A DNA stretch of 64,000 nucleotides from Spirosoma spitsbergense DSM 19989. GTDB lineage: Bacteria > Bacteroidota > Bacteroidia > Cytophagales > Spirosomataceae. A model generated the notes under the pieces. The model made no database searches. It was given only the letters and a program-made list of their open reading frames with translations, and had not been told where the DNA came from. A program made the position numbers and the translations under genes. Of this stretch, positions 27,139 through 36,639 are shown piece by piece. How positions within the stretch are numbered: position 1 is the stretch's first letter; every line of letters starts with the position of its first letter. The stretch spans positions 117,858 through 181,857 of the forward strand of contig NZ_KB893548.1 of assembly GCF_000374085.1 (NCBI RefSeq). Direction: 5' to 3'.

Positions 27139-29712
27139 TCAAGGTGTTCCCACGCGTAAATCAATCAGGGCTACGTCATCTTCGCCATTGAAATTATTAG
27201 CGTTTGGCGTTACTGAACCGGGGGTTGAATCTGGGTCGGGTGTATCAGCAGACCATATTTGAGCTCCGTTCAGGAGAGAGCCCGTCGTTGTCGTTAATGC
27301 AACAAAAATCAACTGGGTAGCGGTCCCTGCTGCGAGTGAAGCTACTTTCCCTTCAATAATCGTGAAGCCAATTCCGCCGGATACAATACTCATACCGGTG
27401 GGAGAGGAAGTAAAGGCAAGCCCCCGCAAAGTATCCCGCACCACGATGTTTGATGCCGTTATTCCACCTGCGTTGGCAATCGTAATCGTAAATGTTGACG
27501 GTTGTCCTGCTCTGGATGTTCGTTTATCAACCGTCATTGCCAGTGAGAGGTCTGCTTTGGCCGGGTCGGGAGTGGGTTGACTGGACAAGACGGGCGGCAG
27601 GGGAGTCTGATTCGGATTGGGCGAGCTATAAACAGCCGTAACAGCGGTGCTACTATCCGGTGTTCGTATATCCACTGTAGCGGCATCGTCCTGCCCATCG
27701 CCCGTGCCGGAACCGGGCTGGCTGTCGGGATCCAACTGGTCGCTGGTCGTAATTTGAGCTGCGTTACTGTAAACGCCCGGCTGCGTAGGTCGAAGCAGGT
27801 AGGAAATTGTAGTTGCCTGACCAGCAGCCAGTGAGATACTATTCGTGCCATTTACCGCTGTTGATGAGCCGGTTACGCCTGTGCTGGCACTAACAAATGC
27901 TAAGTTAGGAGGGAGTCTGTTTTGCCACTGAATACCGGTTGCGTCGAAAGGGCCATCATTACGGATGGTTAGCGAGTAACTAACGGGTTGATTTACCGCC
28001 ACTGTTCGGCTACTGGTTTGTAATGACAGACTCAGGTCACTGGTACCGACTACATTAAGTACATAGTCCTCGGTTTCTCCGTAATTATAGTTGCCACAGG
28101 GGTTTTTAGGGAAAACGTTATAAGCAACGATGATTCGCACGTCCAGTTTGCCTAGGCTAAGGCTGGCTGGTAAGGTCATTGTACCGGAAAACTGGCCGGA
28201 TACTATGGGTGATTGGTACAGCAATTCGCCCTGACTTTCTTCAAAAGCATGATTGTGATTCAGGTCTGCCCAGATGGTTACTCCTTCTTGCTCCGTTGTC
28301 GTTAAAAGGGTTCCGGTGAATGTGTAGGAATTGCCCGCAGATATATTGGCTGAGATTGCCGTACTGGAACTATAACCACTCGTAGAGCAACCAGAATTCT
28401 GACTTAGTACAACCCCGTTCAGGACAAAGCCATTCAGCCCATCACCAGCACTGCAACCGCTGCTACCATAAGTCGGATGGCAGGCCGCCGTTGTAACGCT
28501 GGCAGTTGGACTTAGGCCCGTGGTGGTAGAGTTGGACGGTTTAATCCGATAGTAGTATGTAGTGAAAGCAGTCGTTTTTGTATCGGTAAACGTCGTTGTA
28601 TTCGGTCCAACGCCCCCAATCAATACAAAACCGGTAGAGGGAGACAGGGAACGCTCAATGAAGTAGCCCATTTCGTTCGTTCCATTATCCTGCCAGGTTA
28701 CCTTAACCTGGTTATTGGATAAAGATGCTACCACGTTACTGGGTGGTAATACCAGCGTGGGGGGGTAGGTTAAACTATAGGCCGTGTGCGACTGGCGAAG
28801 GGCCAGTCCGGCTTGCATACGATCATATTGCCCTGCGGTGAAATTGTGCGTACAGGGAAAATAATACGACATTATATTTTGAACAGACGGCGAATACAGC
28901 GCATTGTTCGCATCCCGCGCTGTGCTGTTGGGGTTATAAATCGGACAGCCGTTCGCGTCATTAATCAGATTGGCCCCTTGTTTCCCGTATGGATCGGCGG
29001 GTGTATCGCAAAGCAGATCGCCCGTTGTTGCGCAGTTAGCACCCGCACCCCGGGTTACCAGCTCTGTTGTGCCTGCGGTACCGTTGTTATCACCAAAGGT
29101 ATGGATCAGATTGAACGTATGCCCTAACTCATGCGGGACGAGCCGGTTACCCATATCATCCAGGTTGTAATCTTCATTCAGAATAAATGAACGGGTAGAA
29201 TAAATATCGTTGGCCGGATAGTAGGCGTAGCCACCTATGCCCGCCGAAAAATTGTTGACATAATACTGATTAAGGGCATTGGTAGCGTCGCGACTACCTG
29301 CCAGGGCATCTTCATTGGCAGGGTCATAACTATTGAAGTACGCATCGTTGTCAACATAGTCAGGAGCAGTACCGGCCAGGTAAAACTGGATGCCGTAGCC
29401 GTTGAGTAGATAATACGTGTTGGTAATGGCTATAACCTGATTGATACTGGCAAGCGACATGCCGCCCGTTCCGTCACTTTTGCGAAGAATGTGCGGTCGG
29501 ATGGGTACATAGGTGATGGACGTAAAAGTAGCGTTGGTGCCTTTTTTCGCGATGAGCGCGTCATACGCTTGCTGCTCCAGAATCTGCCGCTGTGCAGTGG
29601 TGAGGGTAGGAACAGCGCATTCAACGGGAATTGGTTTGTGGCGTTGAGCTGCCACGGAGCTATAAAACAGCAGGAATATACCCAGCCACAACAGCCAGTA
29701 ACTATTTTTCAT
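27139..29712 (-). CDS. Secreted zinc metalloprotease with Fn3, GEVED and DUF11 domains
   Basis: An 857-residue exported protein read from ATG 29712; a longer frame to 29769 places non-signal sequence before the signal peptide. Signal peptide residues 1-22 (ending SVAAQ). The protease domain (about 60-310) has the extended zinc motif HELGHTFNLIH with His194, Glu195, His198 and His204, as in M43 pappalysin-like enzymes. A fibronectin type III-like domain follows (VTWQDNGTNEMGYFIERS), then a GEVED domain (about 430-570, with NYNYGETEDYVLNV). Two DUF11 repeats end the protein (NQPVSYSLTIRNDGPFDATG and QPSTFTITIANAGGITASN). No type IX secretion C-terminal sorting domain was recognised, so it may stay periplasmic or surface-bound. 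Confidence 0.88.
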   Translation of the reverse strand: MKNSYWLLWLGIFLLFYSSVAAQRHKPIPVECAVPTLTTAQRQILEQQAYDALIAKKGTNATFTSITYVPIRPHILRKSDGTGGMSLASINQVIAITNTYYLLNGYGIQFYLAGTAPDYVDNDAYFNSYDPANEDALAGSRDATNALNQYYVNNFSAGIGGYAYYPANDIYSTRSFILNEDYNLDDMGNRLVPHELGHTFNLIHTFGDNNGTAGTTELVTRGAGANCATTGDLLCDTPADPYGKQGANLINDANGCPIYNPNSTARDANNALYSPSVQNIMSYYFPCTHNFTAGQYDRMQAGLALRQSHTAYSLTYPPTLVLPPSNVVASLSNNQVKVTWQDNGTNEMGYFIERSLSPSTGFVLIGGVGPNTTTFTDTKTTAFTTYYYRIKPSNSTTTGLSPTASVTTAACHPTYGSSGCSAGDGLNGFVLNGVVLSQNSGCSTSGYSSSTAISANISAGNSYTFTGTLLTTTEQEGVTIWADLNHNHAFEESQGELLYQSPIVSGQFSGTMTLPASLSLGKLDVRIIVAYNVFPKNPCGNYNYGETEDYVLNVVGTSDLSLSLQTSSRTVAVNQPVSYSLTIRNDGPFDATGIQWQNRLPPNLAFVSASTGVTGSSTAVNGTNSISLAAGQATTISYLLRPTQPGVYSNAAQITTSDQLDPDSQPGSGTGDGQDDAATVDIRTPDSSTAVTAVYSSPNPNQTPLPPVLSSQPTPDPAKADLSLAMTVDKRTSRAGQPSTFTITIANAGGITASNIVVRDTLRGLAFTSSPTGMSIVSGGIGFTIIEGKVASLAAGTATQLIFVALTTTTGSLLNGAQIWSADTPDPDSTPGSVTPNANNFNGEDDVALIDLRVGTP

Positions 29713-29951
29713 AAAGACTACGGATTGACGATTGTTCTGATGTTGTAACTGTTGCGGTAAGTTGAGCAATATTTATGCCATATATGAACTGTTTTTGATG
29801 GATTGATGAAATTATAATCTACCTTCTGAATAGAAATTAGGGCGTAGTAGACCAGCATACCATTTTGGTTGGTATGGCATTAACAAAAGGATAAATACCT
29901 GTGCGGAAGGGCGCACTCTTTTTTTGAAAAAATGTCTGCCTGCCTGCTGGC

Positions 29952-32903
29952 CTATGCCAAAGCGGCAAACAGAATCTCTGCCGGGTGGCTGGCTTTACGG
30001 GAGGTGCCATCTTTAATCTGATGGCGACACGAGGTGCCCGGTGCCGCAATAATGACATCATCGGGCTGCTGACGAACAGCGGGAAAAAGAACCAGTTCCC
30101 CAATTTTCATCGATACCTCGTAGTGTTCTGCTTCGTAGCCGAATGAACCGGCCATGCCGCAACAGCCGGATGGAATCAGTTGTACCGTGTAGTTTTTGGG
30201 TAAAGACAAGGCTTTTTTGCCCGGTACCAGCGAGGACACTGCTTTCTGCTGGCAATGCCCATGAAGCTTGATGAGCCGCTTCTGGTCCGTAAATTGATCG
30301 GGTCGGATACGTCCCGCTTCCATTTCCCGCGCTATAAATTCTTCGAAGGTCAGGGTGTTTTGGGCCAGATGTCTGGCACTGGCTACCAGTGATTCATCGA
30401 CCAGGTCAGGATATTCATCCCGGAACGTGAGAATGGCCGATGGTTCCAGGCCCACCAGGGGCGTTTCGGTCGTTACAACGTCTTTCAGGAGTCGCACGTT
30501 TTTCTCGGCCAGGGTTTTGGCGTACTTCAGCATACCTTTCGAGAGGGCAGCCCGGCCACTTTCCCCGTGCCTGGGAATAATGACTTCATAGCCCAGACGC
30601 TCAAAAAGCTGAATCGCTTTCTGCCCAACCTGTACATCATTGTAGTTGGTAAACTCATCGCAGAAAAGATACATACGCGTTGGACTGGTACCCTGGAAGC
30701 CTGGTTTCCGCTTTTTAGCCCAATTTTCAAGCGTAGTGCCTTCCAGCAACGGCATAGTCCGTTCGGGGTGAAAGCCAACCACCCGATTCGCTATGCGCCG
30801 AAGCCAGGGAGTGCCAAGTACCCCATTCCAGGCCCAGGGTACCAGTGATGCCAGTGATGATAAACGGGCAAAGTTGGCAATCAGTCGGGAGCGAACCGGA
30901 ATGCCGTTAGCATCATAATAATGCTGTAAAAATTCGGCCTTCAACTTGGCCACATCTACGTTTGACGGGCATTCGTTCTTGCAGCCTTTGCAGGAAAGGC
31001 AGAGGTCATAAACCGCTTTGATTTCTTCGTGGTCAAACCGGTTTTCTTTCGGAGAATGGGTCAGCATTTCGCGCAGAATGTTAGCCCGCGCCCGCGTCGT
31101 ATCTTTCTCGTTTCGGGTGGCCATGTAACTGGGGCACATGGTGCCACCGGATGCCTCGGTTTTACGGCAATCGCCCGAGCCGTTGCACTGCTCGGCGTGT
31201 TGGAGTACGTTTTGGTCGTTGTAGCGGAAGTACGTCTGGAAATCGGGCGTTTGCTGATTGGCTTCGTACCGTAAAAACGTATCCATAGGGGGCGTTTCTA
31301 CAATTTTGCCGGGGTTAAAAATACCCTCCGGGTCCCAGGTATGTTTTATCTGACGCATCAATTCATAATTGTGTGCGCCCACCATTTGCGGAATAAACTC
31401 ACCCCTCAGTCGCCCATCACCATGTTCGCCCGATAGCGAACCATCGTATTTTTTAACCAGCGTGGCAATTTCTTCCGCAATCATCCGATACTGCCGGTGT
31501 CCTTCTTCTGTTTTGAGGTTGATGATAGGACGCAAATGCAACTCACCCGAACCCGCATGGGCGTAGTGAACCGCGTGCATCTTGTGTTTGGTCAGTATGT
31601 CATTGAAGTCGCGGATATAGTCGGGCAGGTCGGCTACGTCAACGGCTGTGTCTTCAATGACCGCTACGGCTTTTTCGTCGCCCGGCAGGTTGCCCAGCAA
31701 GCCCAGTCCCGCCTTGCGAAGGGTCCATATTTTTTTGGTATCGTCGCCAAACAGCAACGGATAATGATATCCCAGGCCAGCCGCCTGCATGTCGGCTTCC
31801 ATGGCCGTAGCCAACTGCTCGATTTCCTCTCTTGTATCGCGTGAGAGGTCGACTACGAGGATAATGGGGAAATGATCTGTCGGAGTTTTCTGGACGAAAA
31901 AGCTGTTTTTCTGCTGTTCAGGATTCGTTGCTGCCCGTTCCAGAATAATATCATCGATCAGTTCGACCGCATACGGTTTGTACGGTAACGCTACCAGGGT
32001 GGCCCGTAAGGCTTCGTCGATGGAGTGGCAGTGAACACAGACCAGGCCGCTTTCCCTGGGCGGCAATGGTACCAGATTCAGCTTGATTTCCGTCATGAAG
32101 CAAAGCGTACCCTCCGAACCAGCAATGAACTTCGCCAGATTAAATGGCTCACCATCTGCCGTAAACGGCTGCATGTCGAGCAGAGTATCCAGGGCATAGC
32201 CTGTGTTTCGTCGCTCGATTGACTTCTTGGGGAAGTTGCGCCGGATTTCCAGCTGGTTATCTGAGTCCGACAGGATCGCATTTGTTTTCAGGATGATCTT
32301 GTCGAATACTGTAGCGGTGCCGTTTCGACGACTGGCTTCGCTTACCGATTTGGTGAAATCCCAGCCGCTCATAGCCCCAAATTCAACCTCGTTGCCATCG
32401 GCTAATATTGCTTTTACGGACAGGGTATGTTCACGCGTGGCCCGGTACACGATGGAGTTGGAGCCGCAGGAGTTGTTGCCCACCATACCGCCAATCATGG
32501 CCCGGTTGGCCGTGGAGGTTTCGGGACCGAAGTATAGGCCGTATGGCTTTAAGAACTGATTTAATTCATCGCGAATAACACCAGGCTGCACCCGCACCCA
32601 GCGTTCTTCAGGGTTTATTTCCAGGATTTTTGTGAAATGTTTGGACACATCAACCACAATACCGTTGCCCACTACCTGCCCGGCTAGAGACGTACCGGCA
32701 GTGCGCGGAATAAGGGATGTTCTGTGCTCCCTGGCAAACCGGATAAGTGCCTTTAAATCATCAACCGTTTTTGGGATAGCCACGGCAGCAGGCATTTCCC
32801 GATAGGCAGAGGCATCGGTTGCATACAGGGTGCGGTGAGTAGTGTCAAAGAAGAGATCACCTGCTAGTTTATCAGCTAAAGCGTTAAGCGTTTCTATACC
32901 CAT
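29952..32903 (-). CDS. Fused FAD-linked oxidase and 4Fe-4S dehydrogenase (D-lactate/2-hydroxyacid type)
   Basis: A 983-residue two-part enzyme. The N-terminal half is a VAO-type FAD-binding domain (TAGTSLAGQVVGNGIVVDVS, GGMVGNNSCGSNSIVY) with an FAD-oxidase C-terminal cap (VHYAHAGSGELHLRP, GSLSGEHGDGRLRGEF). The C-terminal half is GlpC-like: cluster cysteines in CNGSGDCRKTEASGG and CLSCKGCKNECPSNVDVAKL, then CCG-type segments (HGHCQQKAVSS, IPSGCCGMAGSFGYE). It should oxidise D-lactate or a related 2-hydroxyacid at the membrane and pass electrons to quinone. The start at 32903 (MGIETLNALADKL) is preferred over 32948, because a -7 box at 32946-32953 puts transcription start downstream of 32948. 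Confidence 0.9.
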   Translation of the reverse strand: MGIETLNALADKLAGDLFFDTTHRTLYATDASAYREMPAAVAIPKTVDDLKALIRFAREHRTSLIPRTAGTSLAGQVVGNGIVVDVSKHFTKILEINPEERWVRVQPGVIRDELNQFLKPYGLYFGPETSTANRAMIGGMVGNNSCGSNSIVYRATREHTLSVKAILADGNEVEFGAMSGWDFTKSVSEASRRNGTATVFDKIILKTNAILSDSDNQLEIRRNFPKKSIERRNTGYALDTLLDMQPFTADGEPFNLAKFIAGSEGTLCFMTEIKLNLVPLPPRESGLVCVHCHSIDEALRATLVALPYKPYAVELIDDIILERAATNPEQQKNSFFVQKTPTDHFPIILVVDLSRDTREEIEQLATAMEADMQAAGLGYHYPLLFGDDTKKIWTLRKAGLGLLGNLPGDEKAVAVIEDTAVDVADLPDYIRDFNDILTKHKMHAVHYAHAGSGELHLRPIINLKTEEGHRQYRMIAEEIATLVKKYDGSLSGEHGDGRLRGEFIPQMVGAHNYELMRQIKHTWDPEGIFNPGKIVETPPMDTFLRYEANQQTPDFQTYFRYNDQNVLQHAEQCNGSGDCRKTEASGGTMCPSYMATRNEKDTTRARANILREMLTHSPKENRFDHEEIKAVYDLCLSCKGCKNECPSNVDVAKLKAEFLQHYYDANGIPVRSRLIANFARLSSLASLVPWAWNGVLGTPWLRRIANRVVGFHPERTMPLLEGTTLENWAKKRKPGFQGTSPTRMYLFCDEFTNYNDVQVGQKAIQLFERLGYEVIIPRHGESGRAALSKGMLKYAKTLAEKNVRLLKDVVTTETPLVGLEPSAILTFRDEYPDLVDESLVASARHLAQNTLTFEEFIAREMEAGRIRPDQFTDQKRLIKLHGHCQQKAVSSLVPGKKALSLPKNYTVQLIPSGCCGMAGSFGYEAEHYEVSMKIGELVLFPAVRQQPDDVIIAAPGTSCRHQIKDGTSRKASHPAEILFAALA

Positions 32904-32945
32904 GGAAGCACACTGACCGATTTTCAGTCGAAAAAAATTAGTGAG

Positions 32946-32953
32946 CAAAATTA
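32946..32953 (-). promoter_or_regulatory. -7 box of the FAD/Fe-S dehydrogenase gene
   Basis: On the minus strand this reads TAATTTTG, a perfect TAnnTTTG. The -33 element is weak. If real, transcription starts near 32939, which excludes the ATG-like start at 32948 and supports 32903. Confidence 0.5.
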
Positions 32954-33376
32954 AATGTAATTACTGCAAATTTTAGGCGGTAGCCATAAAAAATAGTTAG
33001 CTTTTATTGGAAAATTTATAATTTTTCTAAGTTAAGTTTTCTCTTTAACTTGTTGATTATTAATAGTATTACACATTTTTGTATATTTCCGGCAAGGAAA
33101 TAGTTCAATTTTTTTACTCTTTTTAAGGAATATTATGATACGATTTTGACAGCAACCAGTCAATTTTTAACCTCAGAGCATTTGTATTTTTGTTTTAACA
33201 TGCTGTAATTCGCTAAATGGTTCAGGTTTAGATTCTATAAATTCCTCTCAGACTACTAAAGTTTTATAAAAATTAAACTATATTCTTCCTTTAGTAGTAT
33301 TAAAAAAACGAAGGATAGTACTATTCTGAACGCTAACCAAATTGATAACCTATTTCCAAATTTTTACTTTAAACCT
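32954..33376. other. AT-rich divergent intergenic region before susC
   Basis: About 420 nt of AT-rich sequence between the divergent dehydrogenase and SusC-like genes. A TATTTTTG (TAnnTTTG) at 33185-33192 could be the -7 box of the susC transcript, which would leave a leader of about 180 nt; the -33 element is not clear. I see no open frame, tRNA or recognisable riboswitch here. Confidence 0.45.
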
Positions 33377-36300
33377 ATGATGAACAAATCCTACAAAATT
33401 AACCGCTTCGGTGGCAACGTAGGGCAGGTTGGGTCATTCCAGCCCCAGTTAATCGGGCAGAAAGCATTATTCAGCTTTTTCTCCATACTGGCAATGGTGC
33501 TGCTATTGAGTAACTCTACTGCCTGGGCGCAGGGCCGCACGGTTACCGGAAAAGTTACTGACCCAACGGGTTCTGCTTTACCTGGTGTAAGTGTTCAGCT
33601 TAAAGGCACCCAACGCGGTACCAATACTGATGCGAACGGGTCGTTTTCGCTGAGCGACGTACCTGCCAATGCAACACTCGTACTGAGTTTCATCGGTTAT
33701 GCTTCACAGGAAGTAGCCGTAGGTAACCGTACTACAGTGGATGTGAAATTAGCTGACGATGCTAAAGCCCTTGAAGAAGTGGTAGTGGTGGGCTATGGTA
33801 CTGCCAAACGCAAAGACCTGACTGGCTCAGTAGTGCAGGTAACATCGAAGGACTTCAACGCCGGGGTAAACCCCAACCCGTTGCAGGCTATCCAGGGTAA
33901 AGTAGCGGGTCTGGTTATCACATCCCCCTCCGGTGACCCGAATACGCAGCCGACTGTTCGCCTGCGGGGTTATACCTCGCTGGCTGGTGGCTCTGATCCA
34001 CTCTATGTAGTGGATGGTATGATTGGTGTACCCATTAACACCATCTCTCCTTCCGACATTGAGTCGATGGATGTACTGAAAGATGCCTCGGCAGCCGCTA
34101 TCTATGGTTCACGGGCTGCTAACGGCGTTATCCTGATTACCACCAAGCGCGGTAAGGCAGGCAAAACAACGGTATCATTTAACAACTATGTGGGTGTATC
34201 TACCATTTCCAGGCAGTATGATATGCTGGACGCACAGGGATACCGAGATGCTGTTACTCAAATCAAGGGGGCGGCTTCATTAGCTGACAAGCAGCGTTTT
34301 CCAGATGGAAATTATAATACCGACTGGACCAAGCAGGTTACACAGAATGGTATCGTCAACAATCACGATTTGGCTATTGCGGGAGGCTCACCCACATTCA
34401 GCTACCGGGGTTCAGTCAACTACATCAATCAGAACGGTATCATCAAAAATACAGGACTGGATCGGATAACGGGCCGCATTAATCTGGATCAGAAAGCCTT
34501 TGATAACCGCTTGAACATTCAGTACAACCTATCCTATTCTGAAACGAACAAGAAGTATGACAGTGGTATCATCGGCCGGGCCGTTACGTTCCTGCCCACG
34601 TTGCCCGTTCGCAACCCCGATGGGTCTTATTACGAAGTAGGCGGTAGTTTTGACCTGTTCAACCCGGTAGCCATGCAGGAGAACATCATTAATAATGGCG
34701 TTCAGCGGTATTTGCAGGGGGGTATGAACTTGCGCTACGAAATTTTGGACGGTTTAACGGTAGGCGTTAACGGACAGATTCAGCGGGACAACACCGTTAA
34801 CAACTTTTACAGCAACCCAGCTATTAAGGCGTATGCTGCCGGTAATGGTCGGGCAAGCCGGAACTTCTCGGAAGACAATAACAAGTTGCTGGAATTGACT
34901 GCCAATTATACCAAAGGTTTTGGTAGTGATCCGAACAACAACTTTTCGCTGTTAGGAGGTTACTCGTACCAGCAATTTGACCGCGATGGTTTTGGTGCGG
35001 CTAACTCCGGCTTTGTAACGCCCGACATCAACTTCAGCAATCTGGGCTTAGGCTCCGGTACTATTGTCAACCCAGGCAACAACTACACCTCGTCATACCG
35101 TAATCAGAACAAACTGATTTCCTTCTTTGGTCGGGCAACGGTGAACATGAACGACAAGTATAATGTAACGGCAACGTTGCGCCGGGATGGTAGTTCTAAA
35201 TTCGGCGCTAACAATAAATGGGGTATGTTCCCATCGGTTGGTGCAGGCTGGACAATATCAAACGAATCGTTCTTCCCAAAGGGCAACACCCTCAACTTCC
35301 TCAAATTTCGCGTTGGCTATGGTCTGACGGGTAACTCCGAGGGTATCAATCCGTACAATTCCATTCAGTTGTACGGTCAAAAAGGTACATACTACGATGG
35401 CTCGCTGGGTGACTTCCTGCCGGGTTATGGTATTACGCAGAACGCTAATCCCAACCTAAAATGGGAGATACTATCGACGGCTAACGTTGGTTTGGATTTC
35501 CAGTTGCTGGGTGGTCGTTTCTCCGGTACGGTTGAATACTACAATAAGCTGACGAAAGACATGCTTTATCCGTATTCAGTACCTGCCGATGGTGTTACGT
35601 ACTTTACCAACACGATTCTGGCCAACGTAGGCTCGATGCGGAACAGTGGGTTTGAACTGGCCTTTGGTGGTGACGTAATCCAGAAAGACAATTTCTCCTG
35701 GAATTCGCGGGTTGTAGGGGCCTACAACAAAAACACGGTTGTTTCGCTGTCAAATGATCAGTTCAGCAATGGCCAGGTTCGTTTTAATCCCTTTAATGGT
35801 CGCGGTCTGTCCGACGTATTTGCATCCTATTTAACACCTGGTCAGGCACTAGGAGAATTCAATAACGTGCCAACGTTTACCGGAAACTATTCGGCTGATG
35901 GCCAACCACTGCTGAAGGCCGCTACAGGCGACACGCCAGTAACAGATGTGTCGAAAGCCGATGCGGCTGCGGCTGTTGCAGCCGGTTCTCCTTTGAAACA
36001 GGGAAATCCACAGCCATTCCTGAATGCGTCGTTTATCAATACATTCCGCTATAAAGGGTTCGATGTATATTTCCAGTTACGCGGAACGTTTGGTAATACT
36101 ATTCTGAATGCCGTACGGTCGAATCTGCTTATTCCGGGTTCGATTCTGGAGACCAATATGCTGAAAGGCGTAACAGACCTGCCTGCTAAATACAGTGTAA
36201 ACGTACTATCGACTAACTGGTTAGAGAGCGGTTCATTTGTTCGGTTCGACAACTGGCAGGTGGGCTACAATATTCCGTTGCCTGCCAGCAAGTACATCAC

Positions 36301-36514
36301 CAATGCCCGGATTTATGCCGGTGGTAATAACCTGTTCATCATTACCAAATACAAAGGCATTGATCCCGAATTACAGGTAAAAGCTGATTTGCAAAACTCT
36401 GGTGGCGTCGTTCAGCAGGCACCTAATGCAGTTGGTTTAGATGGGGGGGGGTACGGAAATGTCGTTTATCCTAAAACGCGCACGTTCCAGTTAGGCCTTA
36501 ATTTGACCTTCTAA
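33377..36514 (+). CDS. SusC/RagA-type TonB-linked outer-membrane protein
   Basis: A 1045-residue SusC-like transporter that forms a pair with the SusD-like lipoprotein downstream. An N-terminal export signal extends to about residue 51 (ending STAWAQ), longer than usual. A carboxypeptidase-regulatory domain follows (RTVTGKVTDPTGSALPGVSV). The SusC hallmark EEVVVVGYGTAKRKDLTGS lies at the plug start, then PTVRLRGYTSLAGGSDPLYV and SAAAIYGSRAANGVILITTK. The barrel ends in a final strand TFQLGLNLTF. The imported nutrient is unknown because no hydrolase lies directly beside the pair. A run of nine G (36443-36451) lies near the 3' end of the gene. A strong stem-loop separates it from susD. Confidence 0.95.
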   Translation: MMNKSYKINRFGGNVGQVGSFQPQLIGQKALFSFFSILAMVLLLSNSTAWAQGRTVTGKVTDPTGSALPGVSVQLKGTQRGTNTDANGSFSLSDVPANATLVLSFIGYASQEVAVGNRTTVDVKLADDAKALEEVVVVGYGTAKRKDLTGSVVQVTSKDFNAGVNPNPLQAIQGKVAGLVITSPSGDPNTQPTVRLRGYTSLAGGSDPLYVVDGMIGVPINTISPSDIESMDVLKDASAAAIYGSRAANGVILITTKRGKAGKTTVSFNNYVGVSTISRQYDMLDAQGYRDAVTQIKGAASLADKQRFPDGNYNTDWTKQVTQNGIVNNHDLAIAGGSPTFSYRGSVNYINQNGIIKNTGLDRITGRINLDQKAFDNRLNIQYNLSYSETNKKYDSGIIGRAVTFLPTLPVRNPDGSYYEVGGSFDLFNPVAMQENIINNGVQRYLQGGMNLRYEILDGLTVGVNGQIQRDNTVNNFYSNPAIKAYAAGNGRASRNFSEDNNKLLELTANYTKGFGSDPNNNFSLLGGYSYQQFDRDGFGAANSGFVTPDINFSNLGLGSGTIVNPGNNYTSSYRNQNKLISFFGRATVNMNDKYNVTATLRRDGSSKFGANNKWGMFPSVGAGWTISNESFFPKGNTLNFLKFRVGYGLTGNSEGINPYNSIQLYGQKGTYYDGSLGDFLPGYGITQNANPNLKWEILSTANVGLDFQLLGGRFSGTVEYYNKLTKDMLYPYSVPADGVTYFTNTILANVGSMRNSGFELAFGGDVIQKDNFSWNSRVVGAYNKNTVVSLSNDQFSNGQVRFNPFNGRGLSDVFASYLTPGQALGEFNNVPTFTGNYSADGQPLLKAATGDTPVTDVSKADAAAAVAAGSPLKQGNPQPFLNASFINTFRYKGFDVYFQLRGTFGNTILNAVRSNLLIPGSILETNMLKGVTDLPAKYSVNVLSTNWLESGSFVRFDNWQVGYNIPLPASKYITNARIYAGGNNLFIITKYKGIDPELQVKADLQNSGGVVQQAPNAVGLDGGGYGNVVYPKTRTFQLGLNLTF

Positions 36515-36524
36515 ACGAGTTTCG

Positions 36525-36567
36525 TTCACAAACCGGGTATTGTTCAAAAAAATATCCGGTTTGTGAA
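36525..36567 (+). terminator. Hairpin attenuator between susC-like and susD-like genes
   Basis: TTCACAAACCGGGTATT (36525-36541) pairs with AATATCCGGTTTGTGAA (36551-36567) over 17 bp with one G-T wobble, followed by AAACTTTTTC. It could lower SusD expression relative to SusC or protect the susC mRNA 3' end. Confidence 0.7.
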
Positions 36568-36639
36568 AACTTTTTCAGTTAACACAGCGTAAATGTTGCA
36601 TAAAACAACGCTGTAATTGATTCATTATCAAAAACTTCT

